Numbered from the stretch's first letter, positions 1-8,814 are shown. The stretch: 39,619 bases of DNA from an uncultured Bacteroidales bacterium (GCA_902798685.1 CADBXO010000016.1:1-39619); one strand, 5' to 3'. The notes: generated by a model from the letters alone, not told the origin. A program made the numbers and translations.

Positions 1-163
1 ACGATATGAATTCCTTCTTCTCAAGTATACGCAGGAACGTAAGTATTGTATTATAGGCCGGTTTGGGCTCAGGCAGGAAACCCACAACGTCATCGACGCT
101 GCAATGACGGTGCTCCCAGAGCACGCTCATTACCATCTGTTCTTTCTCGGTCAAGGCTTTCAT
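1..163 (-). CDS. BlaI/MecI/CopY-family transcriptional repressor, partial
   Basis: Only the first 54 codons are in the window; the gene runs off the left edge. The protein starts MKALTEKEQMVMSVLWEH and continues with SVDDVV, PEPKPAYNTI and FLRILEKKEF, which is the winged-helix DNA-binding domain of the BlaI/MecI family. Members bind DNA as dimers and repress their own operon; in Bacteroidales the next gene is usually an M56 (BlaR1-like) membrane peptidase that senses a signal and triggers cleavage of the repressor. That partner would lie outside the window. The start at 163 is chosen because the family begins at this LTEKE segment. A perfect dyad lies 8 bases upstream of the ATG, fitting autoregulation. 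Family call is strong; the inducing signal is unknown. Confidence 0.88.
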   Translation of the reverse strand, partial: MKALTEKEQMVMSVLWEHRHCSVDDVVGFLPEPKPAYNTILTFLRILEKKEFIS

Positions 164-170
164 CGGTTCT

Positions 171-186
171 AACTAATCTTTTAGTT
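171..186. promoter_or_regulatory. Dyad operator upstream of the BlaI-type repressor gene
   Basis: AACTAA-TCTT-TTAGTT is a perfect inverted repeat with 6-bp arms and a 4-bp spacer, ending 8 bases upstream of the repressor start codon. BlaI/MecI-family dimers bind short dyads in their own promoters, so this is the likely operator. That role is inferred from position and symmetry. Confidence 0.6.
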
Positions 187-221
187 GACACAGCAAAGAA
201 AAGCCCTCAAAACCCCGAAAG

Positions 222-258
222 CAAAAAAATCCCGCACAATTTCTGCAATTGTGCGGGA
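222..258 (-). terminator. Rho-independent terminator of the GH3 operon
   Basis: A perfect 12-bp stem (230-241 with 247-258) closes a 5-base loop. Read on the minus strand it is followed by a run of T (complement of the A-run at 223-229). It lies 33 bases past the GH3 stop codon and also insulates the repressor gene downstream. Confidence 0.88.
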
Positions 259-291
259 CTTTAACCTAAATATTTAGTTGTTAACAGTGGC

Positions 292-2961
292 TTACAGCAC
301 CTCGAAGTCAAGTGACTGCAGGTCCTTATCGGCCGATGATGAGCCGTACAGCAGCTTGTACTTGCCGCTGAATGTTGAAACCTCATCAATCCTCTCGTCG
401 TAGTACTGGAATGACTTGCCGGTCAGTGTGATTACGGCGTTGCCGGTCTCACCTGCCTTAAGTGTTACGCGCTGGAATCCCTGCAGACCCTTGATAGGAG
501 CGGCGGGGTTGTCCAGACTCTTTACGTACACCTGAACGATCTCGGTACCCTCGCGCTTGCCGGTGTTGGTAACGGGGATGGTGATGGTAACGCTGCCGTT
601 CTTCTTCATGTTGGCCTTTGACAGAGAAGCCTGGCCATACTCATAAGTGGTGTAGCTCAGACCGTATCCGAACGGATAGAGAGGCTCATCACGGAAGTAA
701 CGGTATGTACGACCCTCCATTGAGTAGTCTGTGAACTCGGGAAGCTGATCGGTTGACTTGTAGAATGTAACAGGCAGCTTACCTGAGGGGTTGCAGGTAC
801 CGTTCAGAATCTCAGCAAGAGCCTGTGAACCGCCCTGACCGGGATACCAAGCCTGGATAAGTGCATCGAACTGATCCTCGATGCTGCCGAATCCCATGCA
901 TGAGCCTGCGCAGTCAACAAAGATGACGGGCTTGCCGGTTTCGTGCATAGCGCGAACCAGACGCTGCTGAACAGCAGGAATCTCGATATCGGGCTTATCG
1001 CCGCCCTCACCCTCCATTGAAGGTGAAATACCGCCGATGACAACGATTGCGTCAACATTCTGGGCAACCAGGTTCTTGGCCAGATCCTCGAACTCGGCAA
1101 CCTTCTGCTTGCAGATCTGAGCGTTCAGACGTGCAAAGTTACCTGTTGTGTGGGTATACTCAATCTTGATGTCATAGGTCTGACCCTTGACAACCTTGAA
1201 TGACTTCATCTGCTGGGGAGCACCGCCGCGACCGCCAAAGCCGCCGAATCCGCCAAAGCCGCCGAATCCGCCGAATCCGCCGCGGCCACCCTGGCCACCC
1301 TTCTGCTCCTCGACAACCTTACCGTTGACAGTCAGCTTGAAGCCGTTGTCACCGCTTACGCTGTAGTTCATCTCACCGCTGAAAGGAGCGACAAGCTTAC
1401 CGGTCAGACGTACAGCAAAGTTCTCCTGCTCAACGCCCTCGGCAAAGTTGTAAGCGCCGAAGGTTGAGAAGTTAACCTCCTTGTAGTAACCGGTCTGTAC
1501 GGGAGCACCGCTGAAGTTTACGTTGTTCCAGAAATCAGCCTTGAAGCCCTTACCCTCATTGAGAGTCTCGGTATAATAAGTGGTGTAGTACTCGTTTCTG
1601 AGCTCGCAAGCCTTGTCAAAAATGATCTCGGTGTTGGGGAAGTTGTCCTTGATACCGTCAAGCAGAGAACGGACGTGATTGTCCGAGGGGCTGCCGGCAT
1701 ACTCACCGTTGATCATGTTTACATCATTTGCGTTAGGACCTACAACAGCCAGCTTCTTGATGTTCTTGTCCAGAGGAAGAACGCCGTCGTTCTTGAGCAG
1801 TACCATTGACTGGCGTGCTGCCTCAATTGCAAGCTCATGGTTCTTCTCGCTGTTTATCATATCAGCACCGAAATTTGCCCAGGGTGACATCTCGGCGGGA
1901 TCGAACATACCCAGCTCGAAACGGCCCTTGAGAACGCGGCGTAAAGCCACGTCGATATCGGCCTCGTTGATCTTACCCTCCTCCAGGGCACCGGTCAGAG
2001 ACATGAATGCACGTCCGCATTCCAGGTCTGTACCATTCAACACAGCGTCAACTGATGCAGATGCTGCATCGGGATGAGTACCATGTTGGTTCTTGTTGAA
2101 GAAGTTGTTGATGGCATCGCAGTCAGTGAGCAGGATAGCCTTGTAACCCCACTTCTCACGCAGGATGTTGATGAGCAGACGGTCGCTTGCGCAGCAGGGA
2201 ACACCCTCGTAACGGTTGTATGCGCACATAACCTCCTGTACGTTACCCTCCTGAACCAGAGCCTTGAAGGCAGGCAGGTAGGTCTCCCACAGGTCACGCA
2301 TTGAAACAACTGCATCATAGCGGTGACGCTGTGACTCAGGACCACTGTGAACAGCATAGTGTTTGGCGCAGGCATGAGTCTTGTAGTATTTCTTGTCATC
2401 ACCCTGCATACCCTTTACGTTGGCAACACCCAGAACGCTCATATGGTAAGGATCCTCACCGTAAGCCTCCTGACCGCGGCCCCAACGGGGATCACGGAAG
2501 ATGTTGACATTGGGGCACCAGAATGTAAGTTCAGGGTTGCCGGGGTTACCCTGGGCACCCATCTTTACATTGAAGATGTCATGATCTGAAATGTTCCAAT
2601 TGGCGCGAGCCTCATCAGATACGGCGCTGAATACGTCATAAACCAACTGCTCGTTGAATGATGCACCCATACCTATGGGCTGCGGGAAAACTGTGAAGTG
2701 CTGCTGGGCGGTACCACGAACACCGTGACAAGCCTCATTCCACCAGTTGTATGAGGGAATGCCCAGACGGTCTACTGAGATAGACTTGTTCATGATAAGT
2801 CCCACCTTCTCCTCGGGAGTAAGCAGTGACATCAGATTGTCCACTCTCTTGTCAACTTTCAGTTTAGGATTCTGGAAAGCATACTCATACTTTCCACCGC
2901 CGCATGATGCCATCATAAAGGCAACTGCAGCCAGGGCAATAATGCCGGATAATTTCTTCAT
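292..2961 (-). CDS. Glycoside hydrolase family 3 lipoprotein with PA14 domain
   Basis: An 889-residue exo-acting beta-glycosidase (beta-glucosidase or beta-xylosidase type) that would remove terminal sugars from plant or host oligosaccharides at the cell surface or in the periplasm. The signal peptide ends in a lipobox (MMASC, Cys20). The N-terminal GH3 barrel shows NEACHGV, RDPRWGRGQEAYGEDP and KHYAVHSGPE; the expected nucleophile is Asp280 in LLTDCDAI. The alpha/beta domain (from about residue 385) is split by a PA14-type domain at roughly 470-620, and a fibronectin-III-like domain ends the protein. A glycine/phenylalanine run at about residues 553-581 interrupts the PA14 domain. It is the last gene of the operon, 31 bases after the C10 peptidase. 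Family is clear; the substrate cannot be read from sequence. Confidence 0.93.
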   Translation of the reverse strand: MKKLSGIIALAAVAFMMASCGGGKYEYAFQNPKLKVDKRVDNLMSLLTPEEKVGLIMNKSISVDRLGIPSYNWWNEACHGVRGTAQQHFTVFPQPIGMGASFNEQLVYDVFSAVSDEARANWNISDHDIFNVKMGAQGNPGNPELTFWCPNVNIFRDPRWGRGQEAYGEDPYHMSVLGVANVKGMQGDDKKYYKTHACAKHYAVHSGPESQRHRYDAVVSMRDLWETYLPAFKALVQEGNVQEVMCAYNRYEGVPCCASDRLLINILREKWGYKAILLTDCDAINNFFNKNQHGTHPDAASASVDAVLNGTDLECGRAFMSLTGALEEGKINEADIDVALRRVLKGRFELGMFDPAEMSPWANFGADMINSEKNHELAIEAARQSMVLLKNDGVLPLDKNIKKLAVVGPNANDVNMINGEYAGSPSDNHVRSLLDGIKDNFPNTEIIFDKACELRNEYYTTYYTETLNEGKGFKADFWNNVNFSGAPVQTGYYKEVNFSTFGAYNFAEGVEQENFAVRLTGKLVAPFSGEMNYSVSGDNGFKLTVNGKVVEEQKGGQGGRGGFGGFGGFGGFGGFGGRGGAPQQMKSFKVVKGQTYDIKIEYTHTTGNFARLNAQICKQKVAEFEDLAKNLVAQNVDAIVVIGGISPSMEGEGGDKPDIEIPAVQQRLVRAMHETGKPVIFVDCAGSCMGFGSIEDQFDALIQAWYPGQGGSQALAEILNGTCNPSGKLPVTFYKSTDQLPEFTDYSMEGRTYRYFRDEPLYPFGYGLSYTTYEYGQASLSKANMKKNGSVTITIPVTNTGKREGTEIVQVYVKSLDNPAAPIKGLQGFQRVTLKAGETGNAVITLTGKSFQYYDERIDEVSTFSGKYKLLYGSSSADKDLQSLDFEVL
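1232..1280 (-). repeat. 9-bp tandem repeat encoding Gly-Gly-Phe
   Basis: About five tandem copies of a 9-bp unit (CCGCCGAAT or CCGCCAAAG on the plus strand) encode repeated GGF inside the PA14 domain of the GH3 protein. The two alternating variants suggest expansion by slippage or unequal exchange. The reading frame is kept. Confidence 0.8.
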
Positions 2962-2992
2962 ATTACATAAATTATTTAGTTAATAATCTTTT

Positions 2993-4768
2993 TCATTTTG
3001 CTGTAACGGACCTGACAATGGAGCCCTTTGATCCGTCAATATATACCACATCGGCCCTTATTACATTGGTTCCTTCTGTAAGAGTGAGTTCAGGTCCGGC
3101 AATCTGCTTCCCGTTGTGCTTCCAGGAGACGCTCTTAACAGCCAGATAGCCAAACGTCAAAGTCGGCTTGACTGTCTGTCCTACCGAACAGTCATCCGGA
3201 ACTATGATTACCGGATACGGGAGAACTCCGCAGTATATGCCATCAACATCCGGCAACAGATCACGGTTTCCTTTAACAGGTCTCCATGATCCGCCCTCTG
3301 TCTTTCTGAATAACTGGAAGTAATCAGTCAGTTCTGGAGTAACTTCCAATGCAGTCTTTTCAGTTATAAAGGCACGATAGTTTTCGCTTCTCTTTTCGAT
3401 TCTCTCAGTTGTAGTCCATCCTTCCTGCTTGATTGTTCCTTCTTTGTCCATAAGACAAACCTTGAAATCCACATCACCTTCATAAGTGTAGTTGCTGTAA
3501 ACCCAACCAAAAGCGAAATACAGTTCACTACCTTGTTTCATGTCTGCCCATTCATATGGCTGCATACCAAAAAATCCACTCCTTGATATCAAAACAAACG
3601 GTTCATTCTCCTCAGAATCACGTTTCAGCGTATCAGGAACAATTCCTATCACAGCACCCTGCTCATCAGGGAAACCATCATTTCTTGTTATAGTCAGGTC
3701 CAGGGTATAGAATCCGTTACCTGCGCCTCCCCATCCCCAGTTTATGTGAAGTTTGCTGCCATCAGTATCATATCCGTCACAGACAAAAGCATGTCCGCCA
3801 GCATCACCATAGCCGCCATATAAAATCACACGATCTTCATCAATCTCTTTCTTCATCAATGCATACCACTCATCAAGCGTATACAATGAACGGACCATAT
3901 AGGTGACCGATTCGGCGTATGACATATGTTCTGATAATGCAGAAACTGCCCTCATCTCATGCGAAGCGGACCCCCGTTCGAATGTATAATCCATATTAAC
4001 CATCACACCACAATCATACATAAGCTGTGCTACCTCATGCAGTTGGGTATCGGTCCAGGCAGACGCCTTCTTGGCGGCATCGGTCAACGGCATATTCGCC
4101 CAATCATAAACATGATTATCTAAAGAATAAGCCGGTATATACGTAGGATATACCGTTGTGGTATAACCTCCTATCTGACCATGTCCTCTCTCCGGCCATT
4201 GGTAATAGCGCATGATTATGGACATTGCAGTAGCAACGCATCCCACAAGCGCATGCTTGTTCTCGCCACTGACGTATGGGGTGTATAAAGTATAAGGTTC
4301 CTCCTGATCCCAGTTGGCTGTCTGCAGCACCTTTTTGGTAGATTCGGGAGCCCTGTTTGCTGACAAATCCTGCCAGGCTCTCCTTACTGAGGCAGGAGCC
4401 TCCAGATCCAGCTCACGTACTTTATTTATGCTCTCTGACACTCCATCCATCCACCATTTCAGATTTGAAGGTAAACCTGAGGTTTCAAAAGAGCCTGTAT
4501 CAGAATAACCGATTATGGGAGTTACCCTGTCCTCGGCAGAAATAATAACCCAACCGCCTGAAGGATTGTTGAAAACGTAATAATCAGGATCAGCCGTTAC
4601 GCCACCACGGCTCGGAGCCCTTGATATATTGTTATCAGAAACAGAAATAGAACTTACCCCCAACAGATTTGCAGCGTAACGTGCAGCTACATCAGGCTTT
4701 ACCACCTCTGCCACAACAGTTTGTGACAGGCATCCCATTAATAGGATAATAAGAACATATCTTTTCAT
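2993..4768 (-). CDS. C10 family (streptopain-like) secreted cysteine peptidase
   Basis: A 591-residue exported peptidase. A signal peptide (MKRYVLIILLMGCLSQTVVA) is followed by a streptopain-type propeptide that contains YYVFNNPSGGWVIISAEDR. The catalytic domain shows the nucleophile Cys177 in ALVGCVATAMS and the catalytic His326 in GGHAFVCDGYD, followed by LHINWGWGG; both catalytic residues are present, so the enzyme should be active. The C-terminal part (about 390-591) looks like beta-sandwich accessory domains. Its ATG overlaps the stop of the upstream fimbrillin-like lipoprotein gene by 4 bases (ATGA), which implies translational coupling. C10 peptidases of Bacteroidales are known with neighbouring inhibitor (spi) genes; no inhibitor is recognised here, although the upstream lipoprotein could act as a partner. 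The native substrate is unknown. Confidence 0.92.
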   Translation of the reverse strand: MKRYVLIILLMGCLSQTVVAEVVKPDVAARYAANLLGVSSISVSDNNISRAPSRGGVTADPDYYVFNNPSGGWVIISAEDRVTPIIGYSDTGSFETSGLPSNLKWWMDGVSESINKVRELDLEAPASVRRAWQDLSANRAPESTKKVLQTANWDQEEPYTLYTPYVSGENKHALVGCVATAMSIIMRYYQWPERGHGQIGGYTTTVYPTYIPAYSLDNHVYDWANMPLTDAAKKASAWTDTQLHEVAQLMYDCGVMVNMDYTFERGSASHEMRAVSALSEHMSYAESVTYMVRSLYTLDEWYALMKKEIDEDRVILYGGYGDAGGHAFVCDGYDTDGSKLHINWGWGGAGNGFYTLDLTITRNDGFPDEQGAVIGIVPDTLKRDSEENEPFVLISRSGFFGMQPYEWADMKQGSELYFAFGWVYSNYTYEGDVDFKVCLMDKEGTIKQEGWTTTERIEKRSENYRAFITEKTALEVTPELTDYFQLFRKTEGGSWRPVKGNRDLLPDVDGIYCGVLPYPVIIVPDDCSVGQTVKPTLTFGYLAVKSVSWKHNGKQIAGPELTLTEGTNVIRADVVYIDGSKGSIVRSVTAK

Positions 4769-6576
4769 AATGCCAATCTCAAACCTTTTTTACCTACCCT
4801 GTCGACAAGCCATGCTGTATTGTCATCTTTTTTTATGCACTCCATCATTATGGTTTTGCCTTCCACTTCCAGGTTACCCCAGACAGCGTATTGCACAGGA
4901 TACTCATGACCCGGCACGGGTGAATCGGGACAACTGTAAACATATAAGTACAGAGAACTGCCGTTTCGGGTATCTGTAAACTGATTGACACACCCCATTT
5001 CATCGAATCCGAACGAATACTGGAACTCAGCATCAGGAGCGTTCATGTAATTGGCAACGGTTTCCGGATTGGTCAGGTCATAAAAACCGTATGTACTGTC
5101 ACTTGTGAAGGCTGCATACTCACCATCTGTATACTCCCTTTCAAATGATTCAAACTGTCCCGGATCATCCACCATAATCTGGATATCAGTGCCTGTATGC
5201 ACGGGGAATCCTATCAGATTTCCTTTAGTTCCATTGGTCAGACGTTCTGCTATTCCCGGGCATATCACAAAGGCGCTGTCTTCTCCCTGGGTGAATACCG
5301 CCATGTCACCATTGAACGCCCGCTTTACGGTTACATCCTTAAACTCCATACGCCTGTATTCCCAATCTCCGATTTTTGATGCAAGAGCGCCGAACGTGCC
5401 CTCTGTGCGCGGCAGTGTATCGGACTTACCGAAAGTTGAATAGTAGGTATATAGATATGTTATCTTGAACTCATCCCCGGATGGTTTCTCCATGTAACCC
5501 AATACACGGCCTGTAATGGTAGCGCCCACTTTGAATTTGTCCAGATTCTCATTGGGATAGGTCCAGACATGTATAGCCTTGCTCTCATCCTCAAGGATTA
5601 CGCCATATACTTCAGGATCCGTACGATCCACTGAGGTTATGGTTACTTTCTTGAGATAAGCCTCAAAAAAGTTATAGTTACCCTCATCAGTATCCACCTT
5701 TCCGATTCCGGCCAGATCCACATAAGGATAAATCACGGCTGATTCCGGGAGACCGTTTGAAGTCCATTGTGTAAGGTTTAGCCCACTCAGGCTAAGGATA
5801 TTTGCATCTGTAGTTTTTTCCTCAATCCTTATACCTGTCATTTTTATTATTCTTCCGGGATATTCGTGGCAGGAGTTGTCAAACGTATAAGCAATGGATT
5901 TGCCTGATGACATTTTCAGGTTGAAAACCGGTGTAGCATCCTGAGGTACATACAGGAACATGAATGTGTTTTCATCATCGGCTATACGGTAAGGTTTTAT
6001 CACGCCCCTTTCTCCTGCTACCGTCAAAGTGCCTGTTACCGTATTCAGCTTTGCCTTTGTCTGGAAACCCGTAATATCAATTGATTCAATCTTATCACCG
6101 CTACGGTTGTCAAAGGAAACTATCATTGCGGTCATGGCATGCTGGAGTTTTATTGTCACAGCCCCCTGATTGGGTGCACCTGAAGCCAGTCCGAGAAGAT
6201 AGTTACAGTTCAACAGTTTTTCCTTTGTGGTCTGATCGGTAGGAATGGTGATTTCGACCGTTTCCTTTCCGGTGTACTCCTCTTTATATGGAGCATAGAC
6301 AAAGAAACGGGAAGACTGAGACTGGTCGAAGGCCCATTTCAAATCTGTTTCAGACTGAACCATGCTGTTATCGGCAACTGTAAACAGAACGTTCTCCGCT
6401 CCTACCGGTTCACCGGCATACAATCCGAGCTTAAGACCGGGAGTCAGATTGGACTTTCCGGTAACACCAAGTATCCTGATGTTCATTGAAGCTCCGAATT
6501 GAGGTTTTTCATCCTTACAGCCGCACATCATAAGCAGGCAGCCTGTAACAAGCATCAAAACCGATTTGAATTTCAT
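4765..6576 (-). CDS. Fimbrillin-family (Mfa-like) lipoprotein
   Basis: A 603-residue predicted surface lipoprotein. The start at 6576 gives MKFKSVLMLVTGCLLMMCGC, a signal peptide with a lipobox cysteine. An upstream in-frame ATG at 6609 is rejected because it lies inside the promoter. The N-terminal half resembles Mfa-like fimbrillin domains (NIRILGV, LQHAMTAMIVSFDNRSGDKI, ITGFQTKAKLN). The C-terminal half (from about residue 280) has a segment like a nucleic-acid-binding or OB-type beta domain (VDLAGIGKV, VYGVILEDES, GATITGRVLGY), as in DUF5689-type lipoproteins; this second assignment is tentative. It leads the operon with the C10 peptidase and GH3 genes. It may form a surface structure, anchor or partner the peptidase, or bind glycans. 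Confidence 0.75.
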   Translation of the reverse strand: MKFKSVLMLVTGCLLMMCGCKDEKPQFGASMNIRILGVTGKSNLTPGLKLGLYAGEPVGAENVLFTVADNSMVQSETDLKWAFDQSQSSRFFVYAPYKEEYTGKETVEITIPTDQTTKEKLLNCNYLLGLASGAPNQGAVTIKLQHAMTAMIVSFDNRSGDKIESIDITGFQTKAKLNTVTGTLTVAGERGVIKPYRIADDENTFMFLYVPQDATPVFNLKMSSGKSIAYTFDNSCHEYPGRIIKMTGIRIEEKTTDANILSLSGLNLTQWTSNGLPESAVIYPYVDLAGIGKVDTDEGNYNFFEAYLKKVTITSVDRTDPEVYGVILEDESKAIHVWTYPNENLDKFKVGATITGRVLGYMEKPSGDEFKITYLYTYYSTFGKSDTLPRTEGTFGALASKIGDWEYRRMEFKDVTVKRAFNGDMAVFTQGEDSAFVICPGIAERLTNGTKGNLIGFPVHTGTDIQIMVDDPGQFESFEREYTDGEYAAFTSDSTYGFYDLTNPETVANYMNAPDAEFQYSFGFDEMGCVNQFTDTRNGSSLYLYVYSCPDSPVPGHEYPVQYAVWGNLEVEGKTIMMECIKKDDNTAWLVDRVGKKGLRLAL

Positions 6577-6579
6577 AAA

Positions 6580-6610
6580 CAAAAGTAAATAGTGCCTATT
6601 AGATTGCAAA
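6580..6610 (-). promoter_or_regulatory. Promoter of the fimbrillin/C10/GH3 operon
   Basis: On the minus strand, TTTG (6610-6607), a 19-bp spacer and TACTTTTG (6587-6580) match the Bacteroidota primary-sigma consensus exactly. Only three bases separate the -7 element from the ATG at 6576, so transcription should begin at or next to the start codon (leaderless mRNA). Confidence 0.8.
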
Positions 6611-6732
6611 GGTAACTTAAAAAAACGGGAAAAGTTGAATTCATCACTAACAATCCCGTAGTAAATGCGTCAGTTGTGTGTCTTATACAGAGACAGAAAT
6701 GTAAAAATAATGTTAATCTCTCCTTTGGTCCA

Positions 6733-6762
6733 TTGCAGTTCCAAAACAACAACGTACTTTTG
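6733..6762 (+). promoter_or_regulatory. Promoter of the MacAB-type exporter operon
   Basis: TACTTTTG at 6755-6762 is a perfect -7 element; an ATTG 19 bp upstream (6732-6735) is the best -33 match. Transcription is expected to start near 6767-6770, about 50 bases before the ATPase start codon. Confidence 0.65.
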
Positions 6763-6768
6763 CAGTGT

Positions 6769-6789
6769 ACTAATAGACTAAGACACTAA
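6769..6789 (+). promoter_or_regulatory. Three ACTAA direct repeats with 8-bp phasing
   Basis: ACTAA occurs at 6769-6773, 6777-6781 and 6785-6789, exactly 8 bp apart, at and just after the predicted transcription start of the exporter operon. This is a plausible binding site for a regulator acting on efflux expression; no regulator gene is adjacent. Confidence 0.4.
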
Positions 6790-6817
6790 ACAGCGAACAA
6801 AAACAACAGTTCAAAAT

Positions 6818-7540
6818 ATGCTCATAGATCTCAAAGACATCAACAAGACTTACATGGGTGCACAGCCCCTGCACGTGCTCAAAGGCATCAACCTTGGAAT
6901 AGAGCGCGGCGAGTTCGTATCCATCATGGGAGCATCCGGCTCAGGTAAGTCAACTCTCCTTAATATATTAGGTATACTTGACAACTATGATACCGGTGAA
7001 TATCACCTGAACGGCAAACTGATCAAAAACCTTACCGAGCGTCAGGCTGCCGATTACCGCAACCGCATGATTGGATTCATATTCCAGTCATTCAATCTCA
7101 TCTCCTTCAAAACAGCCGTTGAGAATGTGGAGTTGCCTCTGTTCTATCAGGGCGTAGGACGCAAGCAGCGTCATCAGATGGCCATGGAATATCTGGACCG
7201 TCTGGGCCTGAAAGACTGGGCAACCCACTACCCCAACGAAATGTCCGGTGGTCAGAAGCAGCGCGTGGCCATTGCCCGCGCTCTCATCACCAAGCCTGAG
7301 ATCATCCTGGCCGATGAGCCCACCGGAGCCCTTGATTCCAAGACATCGGTCGAGGTTATGGAACTCCTGAGCCGCCTGAACCGTGAAGAGGGCATCACCA
7401 TCGTAGTGGTAACCCATGAGAGCGGTGTAGCCAACTGCACCAACCGCATCATCCACATCAAGGACGGTATCATCGGCCAGATAGAGGATAACCTGCAGCA
7501 CAACGCATCAGCATTCGGTACAACCACAATAATGAAGTAA
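6818..7540 (+). CDS. ABC transporter ATP-binding protein (MacB/LolD type)
   Basis: A 240-residue nucleotide-binding subunit that would power a mechanotransmission-type ABC exporter at the inner membrane. Visible motifs are Walker A GASGSGKST (38-46), the Q-loop FIFQSFNLI, the signature MSGGQKQR (about 142), Walker B ILADEP followed by TGALDSKT, and the switch histidine in VVVTHE. Length and motif order are normal. It is the first of five genes in one operon; the permease gene starts 3 bases after its stop. In this family the ATPase is often separate from the permease, unlike fused MacB of proteobacteria. Confidence 0.95.
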   Translation: MLIDLKDINKTYMGAQPLHVLKGINLGIERGEFVSIMGASGSGKSTLLNILGILDNYDTGEYHLNGKLIKNLTERQAADYRNRMIGFIFQSFNLISFKTAVENVELPLFYQGVGRKQRHQMAMEYLDRLGLKDWATHYPNEMSGGQKQRVAIARALITKPEIILADEPTGALDSKTSVEVMELLSRLNREEGITIVVVTHESGVANCTNRIIHIKDGIIGQIEDNLQHNASAFGTTTIMK

Positions 7541-7543
7541 ACC

Positions 7544-8812
7544 ATGCACGACCTGATAACAGAAATATGGGAGAGCGTACGCCGCAACAAGCTGCGCACC
7601 AGCCTGACCGGATTCTCGGTAGCATGGGGAATCTTCATGATCATAGTGCTGCTGGGAGCCGGAAACGGACTGATGAACTCCTTCAACCAGGACAGCGAGG
7701 GATTCGCCACCAACACCATGGAGATCTATCCCGACCTCACCACCAAGCCCTATAACGGATACAAGGCCGGCCGATACATGACTCTGACCGAGCAGGATAT
7801 GACCCTGCTGGCCCGCCAGTTCCCCGATATAATCGACCAGGTTACCACATCGGTCTCAAGAAACGGATTCGCCGTAACTTATAAGAAGAAGCATTTCAAC
7901 AACATGAGTCTGACCGGCACCTTCCCCGGACAGGCCGACATGAACCATATCGATGTGCTTGCCGGCCGATTCATAAACAATCTGGATATTGCCGAGAAAC
8001 GTAAGGTGATGGTAATCACGCACATGCTGGCCAAGAACCTGCTTGAGGGCGGCACCAACTACTCATCGCTGCTGGGCAAGAGACTCAAGGTAGGCGACCT
8101 GGTATTCACCATAATAGGTGTACGTCGAGCCTTTGAGAACCGTAACGACCGCGAACTCTATATCCCCTACACCACCGCAAGGACCATATTCGGTATGAGC
8201 AATGATCTGGACGTAATATCCTTCACGTTCAACGGACTTGAGACCGAGGCTGAGAACGAGGCATTCGAGGCACGCATCAAGCAGATACTCAACGCCCGCC
8301 ACAGCGCGGCACCCGATGACGACAGCGCCTACTTCATCTGGAACCAGTTCACCCAGAACATACAGATGAACAAGGGCCGCGGTTTCCTGAACACGGGACT
8401 CTGGATAGTAGGATTCTTCACCCTGCTGGGCGGTATAGTAGGTGTCAGCAACATCATGCTTATCACCGTCAAGGAGCGCACGCACGAGTTCGGCATCCGC
8501 AAGGCCATCGGCGCCAGCCCCTGGAACATAACCAAACTGATAATAGCCGAGAGCATAGGCATAACCGCATTCTTCGGATACATAGGAATGGTACTGGGCA
8601 TGATAGCATGCTACATAATGGACCAGACCATCGGCCAGGAATCCATGGATATGTTCGGACAGAGCATCCGACTGCTGATCAACCCCACAGTCGGATTGAA
8701 CGAGGCAATTAAATCAACCGTACTTCTGGTCATTTCAGGCACAGTGGCAGGACTCTTCCCTGCTGTGAAAGCTGCACGTGTTAGACCTATTGAAGCATTA
8801 AGAGCAGACTGA
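7544..8812 (+). CDS. ABC transporter permease, MacB/FtsX type (first of two)
   Basis: A 422-residue inner-membrane permease. One N-terminal membrane helix (about 22-42, FSVAWGIFMIIVLLGAG) is followed by a large MacB-like periplasmic domain and a C-terminal FtsX domain with three helices. The conserved segment GGIVGVSNIMLITVKERTHEFGIRKAIGA precedes the third and fourth helices (given here as a description: GVSNIM, VKERT, GIRKAIGA). It probably pairs with the next permease to form a heterodimer, since the two are homologous but clearly different and are adjacent. The transported substrate is not evident; relatives export antibiotics, peptides or lipoproteins. Confidence 0.92.
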   Translation: MHDLITEIWESVRRNKLRTSLTGFSVAWGIFMIIVLLGAGNGLMNSFNQDSEGFATNTMEIYPDLTTKPYNGYKAGRYMTLTEQDMTLLARQFPDIIDQVTTSVSRNGFAVTYKKKHFNNMSLTGTFPGQADMNHIDVLAGRFINNLDIAEKRKVMVITHMLAKNLLEGGTNYSSLLGKRLKVGDLVFTIIGVRRAFENRNDRELYIPYTTARTIFGMSNDLDVISFTFNGLETEAENEAFEARIKQILNARHSAAPDDDSAYFIWNQFTQNIQMNKGRGFLNTGLWIVGFFTLLGGIVGVSNIMLITVKERTHEFGIRKAIGASPWNITKLIIAESIGITAFFGYIGMVLGMIACYIMDQTIGQESMDMFGQSIRLLINPTVGLNEAIKSTVLLVISGTVAGLFPAVKAARVRPIEALRAD

Positions 8813-8814
8813 TT

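Noticed and set aside
6675-6700. A sequence resembling the Tn5 mosaic end (TTATACAGAGACAG)
   Set aside because: It differs from the mosaic end at several central bases, and both sides are ordinary promoter sequence; it is a chance match, not a transposon end or library adapter.
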